From assembly GCA_903916355.1 (NCBI GenBank), contig CAIWWN010000169.1, positions 1-46,846 on the forward strand: a stretch of DNA of 46,846 nucleotides, in the 5' to 3' direction. The position numbers were made by a program, and so were the translations under genes. Each line of letters starts with the position of its first letter. The first letter of the stretch is position 1. Positions 26,639-34,077 of the stretch are shown piece by piece. The DNA is from an uncultured Burkholderiales bacterium (GTDB lineage Bacteria > Pseudomonadota > Gammaproteobacteria > Burkholderiales > Burkholderiaceae_C). Below the pieces are notes generated by a model that was not told where the DNA came from, made no database searches, and worked only from the letters and a program-made list of their open reading frames with translations.

Positions 26639-27900
26639 GAGAAATCTTCAACAAAAACGGGTACTGGGCTCAGTGGGTGTTGGCCGGATTGGCATTGGTG
26701 GCGTTGCCATTTGTGTTTTCCAGTGGCGCTTCCTTGACCATGATGTCTTTGATGGGTTTTGCCATCATCTTTTCACTGTCCTACAACATGCTGCTGGGAC
26801 AAACTGGGATTTTGTCTTTCGGCCACGCGGTGTACTACGGCATGGGCGGTTTTATGACGGCGCATGCCTTGAATGTGGTGGGCGCTGGGAAGTTGCCCAT
26901 TCCACTTCCCTTGATACCCTTGGTGGGCGGCTTGGCGGGGCTGAGTTTTGCATTCATTTTTGGTTGGGTTTCGACCAAGAGAGCAGGCACCGCCTTTTCC
27001 ATGATTTCATTGGGCATCGGCGAGTTGGTTGCCGCTTGTTCGCTGATTTTGCGCAGCTTCTTTGGGGGCGAAGGAGGTGTGTCGACCAGTCGGACCTCTA
27101 CCTTGAATTTTTTCGGCATTAACTTTGGCCCTCAGATTCAGGTGTACTACCTGATTGCGGCGTGGTGTTTGCTGTGTATGGCTGCCATGTATTTCTTTAC
27201 CCGAACCCCGTTGGGCCGGATGTGCAACGCTGTTCGCGACAACCCTGAGCGTACGGAGTTCGTGGGTTACAACACGCAGATGGTGCGTTTCATTGCCTTT
27301 TGTGCCTCAGGCTTTTTCGCCGGTGTGGCGGGAGGTCTGTCGGCCATTCACTATGAAATTGTCACGTCCAGTGTGATCGGTGCCGGCCCCTCAGGCTATG
27401 TGCTGTTGATGAGTTACATCGGTGGCGTGGGCTTTTTCATCGGGCCCATCATTGGCGCGGTATTGATGACCGCACTGCAAATTTCATTGTCCGATTACAC
27501 CGGTGCGTGGATGTTGTACGTGGGCCTGATGTTTGTGATGGTGGTCATGTTTGCGCCCGGGGGGCTGGCAGGGCTTTTGCTGATGCACAAACCCATGGTG
27601 GTGAACGGGACATTCAGCCGATTGCTGCCAGCCTATGGCCTGGCTTTCTTGCCGGTGTTGATGGTGAGCGTAGGCGGCGTGTTGGTGGTCGAAACGTGTT
27701 ACCACCTCCTCGTGAAAGCCTCTGAAGGCACCGCCATGCATGTGTGGTGGTTGAATTACGATGCCAAATCGCCTTGGGCTTGGAGCGGCATTCTCTCGCT
27801 GTTACTGCTCGGCGCGGTGGCCCTGCGCAAGGTTGCACCTCGTGTGGCTGAAGCCTTTCACGATGCGCAGCAACTCGCAATGCGCAAGGGTTCCAAATGA
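26635..27900 (+). CDS. livM: LivM-type ABC transporter permease with C-terminal extension
   Basis: A 421-residue permease. LSYNMLLGQTGILSFGHAVYYGMGG (part of 50-75) and the EAA loop TPLGRMCNAVRDNPERTEFVGYN identify LivM. Beyond the usual end (near FAPGGLAGLLLMHKP, about residue 322) is an extra stretch of about 95 residues with two hydrophobic segments (LAFLPVLMVSVGGVLVVET and WSGILSLLLLGAVALRK). Similar extensions may be widespread in beta-proteobacterial LivM proteins; I cannot check. It overlaps both livH and livG by 4 bp. Confidence 0.92.
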   Translation: MREIFNKNGYWAQWVLAGLALVALPFVFSSGASLTMMSLMGFAIIFSLSYNMLLGQTGILSFGHAVYYGMGGFMTAHALNVVGAGKLPIPLPLIPLVGGLAGLSFAFIFGWVSTKRAGTAFSMISLGIGELVAACSLILRSFFGGEGGVSTSRTSTLNFFGINFGPQIQVYYLIAAWCLLCMAAMYFFTRTPLGRMCNAVRDNPERTEFVGYNTQMVRFIAFCASGFFAGVAGGLSAIHYEIVTSSVIGAGPSGYVLLMSYIGGVGFFIGPIIGAVLMTALQISLSDYTGAWMLYVGLMFVMVVMFAPGGLAGLLLMHKPMVVNGTFSRLLPAYGLAFLPVLMVSVGGVLVVETCYHLLVKASEGTAMHVWWLNYDAKSPWAWSGILSLLLLGAVALRKVAPRVAEAFHDAQQLAMRKGSK

Positions 27901-28664
27901 ACGCATCCGCATTGCAATTGCTCGATCTGCACAAGAACTTTGGCGTCACCCCCATTATTCGCGGTGTCAATCTGGATGTTCGTCAAGGCGAGAGACATGC
28001 CTTGATTGGCCCTAACGGGGCTGGTAAATCGACCTTGTTTCACTTGATCAGCGGACGCTTTCCGGTGAGTACGGGTCAGGTCATGCTGAAAGGCGAGGAC
28101 ATCACGGGCCTGCCCCCTTACATGATCAACCGGCGTGGCTTGTCTCGCAGCTTTCAGGTGACCAATATTTTCCCGCGAATGAGCGTTTACGAGAATATTC
28201 GCTGCGGCATTCTGTGGTCTCTGGGTTATCGCTATTCTTTTTGGCGCATGGTTGAAAAAGCACGCGATGCCCGCGAACGGACCGAAGCCGTGATGGAGCA
28301 AATTAACTTGGTGTCACGGCGCGACGTTCTGGCTGGCGTTTTGTCCTATGCCGAGCAACGTGCCTTGGAGATTGGCATCACCATCGCCAGCGGTGCGGAT
28401 GTGATCATGCTCGATGAGCCCACAGCGGGCATGAGTTTGTCGGAGACCGAACATGCGGTGGAATTGATCCGCCGTATCAGCGAGGGTAAGACGCTGTTGA
28501 TAGTTGAGCACGATATGAGTGTGGTGTTCGATTTGGCCGATCGGATTTCCGTGCTGGTCTACGGCCAGTTGATTGCGACCGACACGCCCGAGAACATTCG
28601 CGCCAATGCCGCCGTGCAAGAGGCGTACCTGGGTGCGGCGACGCAGGAGCAAGATGATGCTTGA
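27897..28664 (+). CDS. livG: LivG-type ABC transporter ATPase
   Basis: A 255-residue cytoplasmic ATPase. Walker A is intact (GPNGAGKST, 38-46), the signature motif reads LSYAEQRALEI as is usual for LivG, Walker B is VIMLDEPTAGMS and the switch histidine is in IVEHDMSVVF. It would pair with the LivF subunit. Because LivF lacks the Walker A lysine, this may be the main ATP-hydrolysing subunit; that is inference. Confidence 0.94.
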   Translation: MNASALQLLDLHKNFGVTPIIRGVNLDVRQGERHALIGPNGAGKSTLFHLISGRFPVSTGQVMLKGEDITGLPPYMINRRGLSRSFQVTNIFPRMSVYENIRCGILWSLGYRYSFWRMVEKARDARERTEAVMEQINLVSRRDVLAGVLSYAEQRALEIGITIASGADVIMLDEPTAGMSLSETEHAVELIRRISEGKTLLIVEHDMSVVFDLADRISVLVYGQLIATDTPENIRANAAVQEAYLGAATQEQDDA

Positions 28665-29352
28665 AGTACGTGATTTACACGCTTATTACGGCAAGAGCCA
28701 CATCCTTCAAGGTGTGAATTTCCATGTCGGCGAAGGCGAAATCGTCTCCTTGTTGGGCCGCAATGGGGTGGGGCGTTCGACGACGATCAAGGCGGTGATG
28801 GGTGATGTGGAGCGCACCGGTTCGGTCAAATTCAGGGGGCAAGAGATTGGTGCCTTGAAGCCTCACCAAGTCGCGCGCTGCGGCTTGGGCTATGTGCCAG
28901 AGAATCGGGACATCTTTCCGTCGTTGACGGTGCGTGAGAATTTGTTGATGGGCATGAAGTCGACCCAACCCGGTGGTCGCTGGTCCTTGCAGGACATGTT
29001 CACGCTGTTTCCTCGGCTCGAAGAACGTGCAGAAACGGCTGCGGGTGTGCTGTCTGGCGGGGAGCAGCAAATGCTGACGATTTGCCGCACGCTGATGGGT
29101 GACCCTGAACTGATGATGATCGACGAGCCGACCGAAGGCTTGGCGCCCAAGATGGTTGAACTGGTGGCCGACCTGCTCGAACGCATCGCCAGCCGAGGCG
29201 TGTCCATTTTGCTGGTCGAGCAAAAACTCACGATCGCGTTGCGCATCTCCAAGCGCCTGTATGTCATGGGCCATGGCCGTATTGTCTTTGAGGGCAGTGC
29301 CCAAGAACTGAAAGCCAATGAGATGGTACGTAAGGAGTGGTTGGAAGTCTAA
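28657..29352 (+). CDS. livF: LivF-type ABC transporter ATPase with Walker A Lys-to-Arg change
   Basis: A 231-residue ATPase of the LivF family (VRDLHAYYGKSHILQGV at the start, LSGGEQQMLTICRTL signature, LMMIDEPTEGLAP Walker B). The Walker A motif reads GRNGVGRST, so Arg40 (codon CGT) replaces the lysine that contacts the ATP phosphates. The frame is open and the other motifs are intact, so this is not decay of the gene. ATG 28657 is preferred to 28654 because AGGAG is seven bases away; the start overlaps livG by 8 bp. Confidence 0.93.
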   Translation: MLEVRDLHAYYGKSHILQGVNFHVGEGEIVSLLGRNGVGRSTTIKAVMGDVERTGSVKFRGQEIGALKPHQVARCGLGYVPENRDIFPSLTVRENLLMGMKSTQPGGRWSLQDMFTLFPRLEERAETAAGVLSGGEQQMLTICRTLMGDPELMMIDEPTEGLAPKMVELVADLLERIASRGVSILLVEQKLTIALRISKRLYVMGHGRIVFEGSAQELKANEMVRKEWLEV

Positions 29353-29685
29353 GAGGGCTGCGGAACCTCACAGAAAATTGCAGCGATCAGACTTCCAATT
29401 TTGGGTTCAGTTGGAAATCTCTGATCTCGCAGCCGCACGCATTGGCTTCTATCCGGGCGGGAGCATTGCCGATACAACGCCTTGCACTGAATCTCAAATC
29501 ACGTTGTTCTTTTAAGTTGTGCGAGTGGGTCCACAACGCAGAGACATTTATTGATCTACGCCCTGGCCTCTTTTTCAGCACATGGTTTTCCCGCGGTTTT
29601 TAAAGCTGCCGCTTGACAATACTTGACCGACTGAATTATTGTGAATCTCAATTCATGTTTTAAATTTTGCTTTTGAAAGGCGCAC
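29353..29685. promoter_or_regulatory. 333-bp gap with tetR promoter and repeated sites
   Basis: No gene is supported. A plausible sigma-70 promoter has TTGACA at 29613-29618 and TATTGT at 29637-29642, spacing 18. A 14-base sequence beginning TGAATCTCAA occurs at 29488-29501 and again at 29642-29655 with one mismatch; the second copy, whose ends TGAAT/ATTCA are inverted, abuts the -10 box. These are candidate sites for autoregulation by the TetR-type protein encoded just downstream. The gap is clearly more AT-rich than the flanking operons. Confidence 0.5.
29385..29426 (+). terminator. Hairpin after livF (possible terminator)
   Basis: Starting 33 bases after the livF stop, arms GATCAGA (29385-29391) and TCTGATC (29420-29426) enclose a second pair TTCCAA (29393-29398) and TTGGAA (29411-29416). 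The stem is good but there is no trailing T-run, so it may be a Rho-linked or mRNA-protecting hairpin rather than a classical intrinsic terminator. Confidence 0.4.
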
Positions 29686-30447
29686 TTGTCTACACGTCCA
29701 ATGATTGCCAACACGCCTTCCAGACACCAGCCTTTAACTATCGGAAAAACAACAACTCTGGCGCTGGTCAAGGCCTTTCCCGTCAAGCAGCAAAGGTCCG
29801 AGCAAACCCGCGAAAAATTACTGCAAGCAGGTCTTGATTTATTGCGATGCGGCAATTACAAGGATATTTCTATTGCGCAGATTTCTGCCCAGGCAGGATG
29901 CGCAATCGGCTCTTTTTATTTGCGATTTCGCAACAAGGAAGCTTTTTTTGAATACATCATTGAAAGCATCAGCGAAACCTTGCGGACAGGCGTGCGCGTA
30001 AACCTCACCAACGAAAACACCAAGGGTCTCACGCTGGCTCAAACGGTCAAACTTTGCGTAGACCATTATGTGCAGACTAATCGACAGTATGAGAGTGTGA
30101 TTCGAGCCGCTCTGCACTACAGCATCAATGGCAGCAATGACTGGCAGCCTGTGAGGGATAACGGCTTGATGCTACATGACCACTACATTGATTTGATCAT
30201 GGGTAAGTTGCGACGAGTAGCCCACGAAGAGGCTCGACAGCAACTGCTCGTGGGCTTTCAAATCCTCAGTGGACATTTGATTAACAGCATTGCCCATCCG
30301 GTCAAGACGCTTGCCTTAGACGATCCTGATCTCAGCCATTGGCTGTTTGAGCTGGTCATGCACTGCTTAAAGCTCAAGCTGCCTGCACCAGCAAGTCCGC
30401 CTCAGAAAAAAACGCGTTTGCGTACCGTATCCCTCAAAAAGCCATAA
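29686..30447 (+). CDS. TetR/AcrR-family transcriptional regulator
   Basis: A 253-residue regulator. The DNA-binding part is at about 36-85 (REKLLQAGLDLLRCGNYKDISIAQISAQAGCAIGSFYLRFRNKEAFFEYI shows helix-turn-helix at ISIAQISAQAGCAIGSFYLRF); the remainder is an unrecognised ligand domain. TTG 29686 is used because GAAAGG is five bases before it; ATG 29701 lies 20 bases from that site. Two sampled lines of the gene are about 47% G+C against about 58% in the dehydrogenase that follows, so the regulator may have a different origin. Being first in the operon, it probably controls the P450 genes. Confidence 0.88.
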   Translation: MSTRPMIANTPSRHQPLTIGKTTTLALVKAFPVKQQRSEQTREKLLQAGLDLLRCGNYKDISIAQISAQAGCAIGSFYLRFRNKEAFFEYIIESISETLRTGVRVNLTNENTKGLTLAQTVKLCVDHYVQTNRQYESVIRAALHYSINGSNDWQPVRDNGLMLHDHYIDLIMGKLRRVAHEEARQQLLVGFQILSGHLINSIAHPVKTLALDDPDLSHWLFELVMHCLKLKLPAPASPPQKKTRLRTVSLKKP

Positions 30448-30465
30448 CCCGAAGGAGTCAATGAA

Positions 30466-31548
30466 TTGAAAGCTGCTGTTTTTCATGGCCCAGGTCAGCC
30501 CATGACCATCGAGCGCATCGAGATCGAAAAACCCAAGCGCAACGAGGTGCTGGTGCGCACCCGGGTCAGCGGCTTATGCCACAGCGACTTGCATTTCATT
30601 GAAGGCAAATACCCGACCCCTGTTCCCGCTGTGCTCGGTCATGAAGCAGCGGGTGTGGTCGAAGCGGTGGGTGAAGACGTCACCCATGTCAAGCCAGGCG
30701 ATCATGTGGTCAGCTGCTTGTCGGTGTTCTGTGGCCATTGCGAGTACTGCGTGACCGGCCACCAAACACTGTGCAGCAACACGGCCGTCAAAATGCCGCC
30801 CGGCGTCGCCAAACGCCTGCGTTGGAAGGGGACACATCTCAATCAGTTCCTCAATCTCTCGACTTTTGCTGAACAAATGCTCGTGCATGAAAACGCGGTG
30901 GTCAAAATCCGCGAAGACATGCCCTTGGACTTGGCGGCACTGCTGGGCTGCGGGGTGCTGACGGGTTATGGCTCGGTGGTGCACAGTGCGCGCCTGGAGC
31001 CGGGCACGACTGTGGCGGTGCTCGGCTGCGGCGGCGTGGGCCTGTCCACGGTGCATGCGGCCCATTTGGCCGGCGCGGCCCGCATCATCGCCATTGACAT
31101 CGACCCCGCCAAGTTAGAGATGGCCAAGATTTTCGGGGCGACCGACGGCATGGATGCCAAAGATCCGGACATGGTCGCCAAGATCACCGAGATGACAAAA
31201 GGCGGCGTGCATTACGCCTTTGAGTGTATTGGTCTCAAGCCCACCACCGAGGCTTCTTTCGCCATGCTGCGTCCACGGGGTTTGTCCACCATTGTGGGCA
31301 TGATCCCGCTGGGCACCAAGATCGAGTTGCACGGCTTTGACTTTCTGCGCGAGCGCCGCATTCAGGGCACCATGATGGGCTCCAACCACTTCCGTCTCGA
31401 CATCCCCCGCTTGGTGGAATTTCACATGCAGGGCCGTATGAAGCTCGACCAGCTGGTTTCCAACCGGCTCAAGCTGGAGCAGATCAACGACGGTTTTGCA
31501 GCCCTGCAGCGAGGCGGCATTGCCCGCAACGTGATCGTCTTCGACTGA
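30466..31548 (+). CDS. Zinc-dependent alcohol dehydrogenase
   Basis: A 360-residue medium-chain dehydrogenase. Catalytic zinc ligands Cys38 and His59 (GHE) and the structural zinc cysteines 89, 92, 95 and 103 are present; GCGGVG and Asp in IAIDIDP point to NAD. The start is TTG at 30466, with GAAGGAG eight bases upstream; the nearby ATG at 30461 is out of frame and stops after two codons. Next to the P450, it most likely oxidises the alcohol that enzyme makes. It resembles the class III-like/NDMA-type branch, but the substrate is not known. Confidence 0.93.
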   Translation: MKAAVFHGPGQPMTIERIEIEKPKRNEVLVRTRVSGLCHSDLHFIEGKYPTPVPAVLGHEAAGVVEAVGEDVTHVKPGDHVVSCLSVFCGHCEYCVTGHQTLCSNTAVKMPPGVAKRLRWKGTHLNQFLNLSTFAEQMLVHENAVVKIREDMPLDLAALLGCGVLTGYGSVVHSARLEPGTTVAVLGCGGVGLSTVHAAHLAGAARIIAIDIDPAKLEMAKIFGATDGMDAKDPDMVAKITEMTKGGVHYAFECIGLKPTTEASFAMLRPRGLSTIVGMIPLGTKIELHGFDFLRERRIQGTMMGSNHFRLDIPRLVEFHMQGRMKLDQLVSNRLKLEQINDGFAALQRGGIARNVIVFD

Positions 31549-31559
31549 AGGGGCGAACC

Positions 31560-32432
31560 ATGAAACGACTCCACAACAAAGTTGCTGTGATTACCGGTGC
31601 CTGCTCGGGTATCGGCTTGGCCACCACCGAGCTGTTTCTCGCCGAAGGCGCGCAGGTGGTGGCGGCAGACGTACAGGATGAGCTGGGCCGGCAATTGCAA
31701 CAGCGGTACGCAGGCCAGTTGCAGTTTGCGCACTGCGATGTGACTCGGCTCGACGAGCTGCGCGCAGCCATCGACAGTGCGGCCACGCATTTTGGCGGGC
31801 TGGACATCCTGTTCAGCAACGCGGGGCGCATTGGCACCATGGCGGGTGTACAAGCGTTCAATCCAGAGGCTTGGGACGACACCCAAAACCTTTTGCTGCG
31901 CTCTGTGGCTGCAGGTGCCAGTTATGCTGTGCCCCACATGGTCCAGCGCGGCGCAGGCGCTATCGTCAATACCTCTTCTATTTCGGCTTTGCAGGCGGGC
32001 TATGCCCCACTGGCCTATTCGGTGGCCAAGGCGGGCGTGCTGCATTACACCCGCGTCGCAGCGGCTGAACTCTCCGCTTTGAATATTCGCATTAATGCGG
32101 TGGTCCCGGGGTTCATTGCAACTCGCATTTTCGGTGGTCTGTTTGGCATGGACCCACAGGCCTCGCAAGACCTGGCTGATCGGGTGCGCGACCACAGCAG
32201 CAGCGCCAACCCGATTGGCCGCGCCGGCGATCCGCAGGACATTGCCGAGGCCGTCCTGTACCTGGCCAGTGACGCTGCGCGATTCGTCACGGGCACCCAC
32301 ATCACGGTGGATGGGGGTATCACCATGGGCCCCCGCCACAGCTGGGATCCCCACACCATAAGCCCTATGAGTGAGGCGCTCGGCGTGACACGCGAGCAAA
32401 TCGCAGCCATGCGCAAGTCAACTCCTTCTTGA
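31560..32432 (+). CDS. Short-chain dehydrogenase/reductase
   Basis: A 290-residue classical SDR with TGACSGIG (12-19), Asp38 (NAD-type), SNAG in place of NNAG, and Tyr153/Lys157 (YSVAK). The last 30 residues after DGGITMGPRHSWDP form an extra tail. It lies 11 bp after the alcohol dehydrogenase and could share the alcohol-to-ketone step, with each enzyme taking a different isomer, or act on a later hydroxy intermediate. Confidence 0.92.
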   Translation: MKRLHNKVAVITGACSGIGLATTELFLAEGAQVVAADVQDELGRQLQQRYAGQLQFAHCDVTRLDELRAAIDSAATHFGGLDILFSNAGRIGTMAGVQAFNPEAWDDTQNLLLRSVAAGASYAVPHMVQRGAGAIVNTSSISALQAGYAPLAYSVAKAGVLHYTRVAAAELSALNIRINAVVPGFIATRIFGGLFGMDPQASQDLADRVRDHSSSANPIGRAGDPQDIAEAVLYLASDAARFVTGTHITVDGGITMGPRHSWDPHTISPMSEALGVTREQIAAMRKSTPS

Positions 32433-32455
32433 ATTTTTCCTGAAAGATACAACCC

Positions 32456-32776
32456 ATGTCCCAAGTTCATTTCATCAGCTTTGACGGTGTGTGTCGCAAC
32501 ATTGAGACCCGCATTGGCGAGAATTTGATGCGTGCGGCCACCGACAACGCTGTGCCGGGTATCGATGGTGATTGCGGCGGCCAATGCGCCTGCGCCACCT
32601 GCCATGTGTACGTGTCTGCGCCTTGGGCCGAGAGACTGCCTGCCATGCAAACGAATGAGCACGATATTCTCGAATTCACCAACGAGCGCCGCCAATCGTC
32701 TCGCCTGGCCTGTCAGATCATCATGACCTCAGAGCTCGACGGTATCGAGCTCCAAATGCCCGAAGGCCAGCACTGA
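32456..32776 (+). CDS. [2Fe-2S] ferredoxin (putidaredoxin type)
   Basis: A 106-residue vertebrate/putidaredoxin-type ferredoxin carrying electrons to the P450. Cluster ligands are Cys40, Cys46, Cys49 and Cys86; an extra Cys44 lies within the loop (CGGQCACATC). Length and the ending LACQIIMTSELDGIELQMPEGQ are normal for CYP153 partners. No ferredoxin reductase gene is found here, so a reductase encoded elsewhere must supply it. Confidence 0.95.
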   Translation: MSQVHFISFDGVCRNIETRIGENLMRAATDNAVPGIDGDCGGQCACATCHVYVSAPWAERLPAMQTNEHDILEFTNERRQSSRLACQIIMTSELDGIELQMPEGQH

Positions 32777-32814
32777 AGCGACCCAACCCATTTGGCGCAA
32801 ACAAGGAAACCTCC

Positions 32815-34077
32815 ATGAAACTCTCACACGCTGAATTACAGGCCGCCGCCCGCGCAGAAGCCTTTGCCCTGCCGATCGATCAGATCGACCCGGCTACGGC
32901 CGATTACTTTGAAAACGACACGGTCGGGCATTACTTTGAACGCCTTCGCCGTGATGATCCCGTGCACCACTTCCACAGTCCTCTTTTTGGGCCTTATTGG
33001 TCGGTGACGCGTTTTCAGGACATCATGCAAGTGGACACGAACCACGGCATCTTCTCTTCGGACTGGACCCAAGGCGGCATTACCATTTCCGAACCGCCAC
33101 CGGGTGAAGCGCCACTGCAGATGTTCATCGCCATGGACCCTCCGCAGCACGATGTGCAACGCAAGGCGGTTCAACCCATCGTGGCCCCCGGGAACTTGGC
33201 CAATATGCAGACGCTGATCCGTGAGCGCACCTGCAAGGTGCTGGATGGGCTGCCCAGAGGTGAGCGCTTTAACTGGGTGCAGCACGTGTCCATTGAACTC
33301 ACCACATTGATGCTGGCCACCTTGTTTGACTTTCCGCTGGAAGACCGCCACCTGCTGACCCAATGGTCTGACGTGGCCACGGCCAACAAGGACGTGGACC
33401 CCAAAGCACCCACCCGTGAAGAACGCATGGCCGAGCTGCACAAGATGGCGGCGTATTTCACACGCCTTTGGAATGAGCGCGTGAACGCAAGCCCTGGCTC
33501 CGATCTGATTTCCATGATGGCCCACAACCCAGAAACCCGGAACATGACGCCGCAGGAATTCATGGGCAACCTGGTGCTGCTGATCGTGGGCGGCAATGAC
33601 ACCACGCGCAACTCCATGACGGGCGGTCTGCTGGCCCTGCACAACAACCCGGCCGAATGGGACAAGCTGCGCAAAGACCCTTCCCTGATCGACAACATGG
33701 TCTCGGAAATCATCCGCTGGCAGACGCCGCTGGCCCACATGCGCCGCACCGCCTTGCAAGACACCGAACTGGGCGGGAAACACATCAAAAAAGGTGACAA
33801 GGTGGTGATGTGGTACCTCTCGGGCAACCGCGATGAAGAGGCCATCCCCCATGCGAGCCAATTCATCATCGATCGTCCTCGCGCGCGCCAACACCTGTCG
33901 TTCGGCTTTGGCATACATCGCTGCGTGGGCAACCGCCTGGCCGAAATGCAGCTGCGCATCTTGTGGGAAGAAATCCACAAACGCTTTCCCGTCATCGAAG
34001 TGGTGTCCGATCCGGTGCGGGTGCGCTCGTCCTTTGTGCGGGGCTTCACCGAACTGATGGTGCGCATTCCCTCATGA
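32815..34077 (+). CDS. CYP153: Cytochrome P450, CYP153-like hydroxylase
   Basis: A 420-residue soluble bacterial P450. Marks include FGPYWSVTRFQDIMQVDTNH, the I-helix GGNDTT (259-264), ExxR (Glu298, Arg301), IIRWQTPLAHMRRTA and the heme loop FGFGIHRC with Cys370. These segments are very close to my recollection of CYP153 alkane/terpene hydroxylases, which act on terminal carbons, cycloalkanes and limonene. AAGGAAA lies before ATG 32815. The gene overlaps the next by 4 bp, so hydroxylation is translationally linked to a Baeyer-Villiger enzyme. Confidence 0.95.
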   Translation: MKLSHAELQAAARAEAFALPIDQIDPATADYFENDTVGHYFERLRRDDPVHHFHSPLFGPYWSVTRFQDIMQVDTNHGIFSSDWTQGGITISEPPPGEAPLQMFIAMDPPQHDVQRKAVQPIVAPGNLANMQTLIRERTCKVLDGLPRGERFNWVQHVSIELTTLMLATLFDFPLEDRHLLTQWSDVATANKDVDPKAPTREERMAELHKMAAYFTRLWNERVNASPGSDLISMMAHNPETRNMTPQEFMGNLVLLIVGGNDTTRNSMTGGLLALHNNPAEWDKLRKDPSLIDNMVSEIIRWQTPLAHMRRTALQDTELGGKHIKKGDKVVMWYLSGNRDEEAIPHASQFIIDRPRARQHLSFGFGIHRCVGNRLAEMQLRILWEEIHKRFPVIEVVSDPVRVRSSFVRGFTELMVRIPS

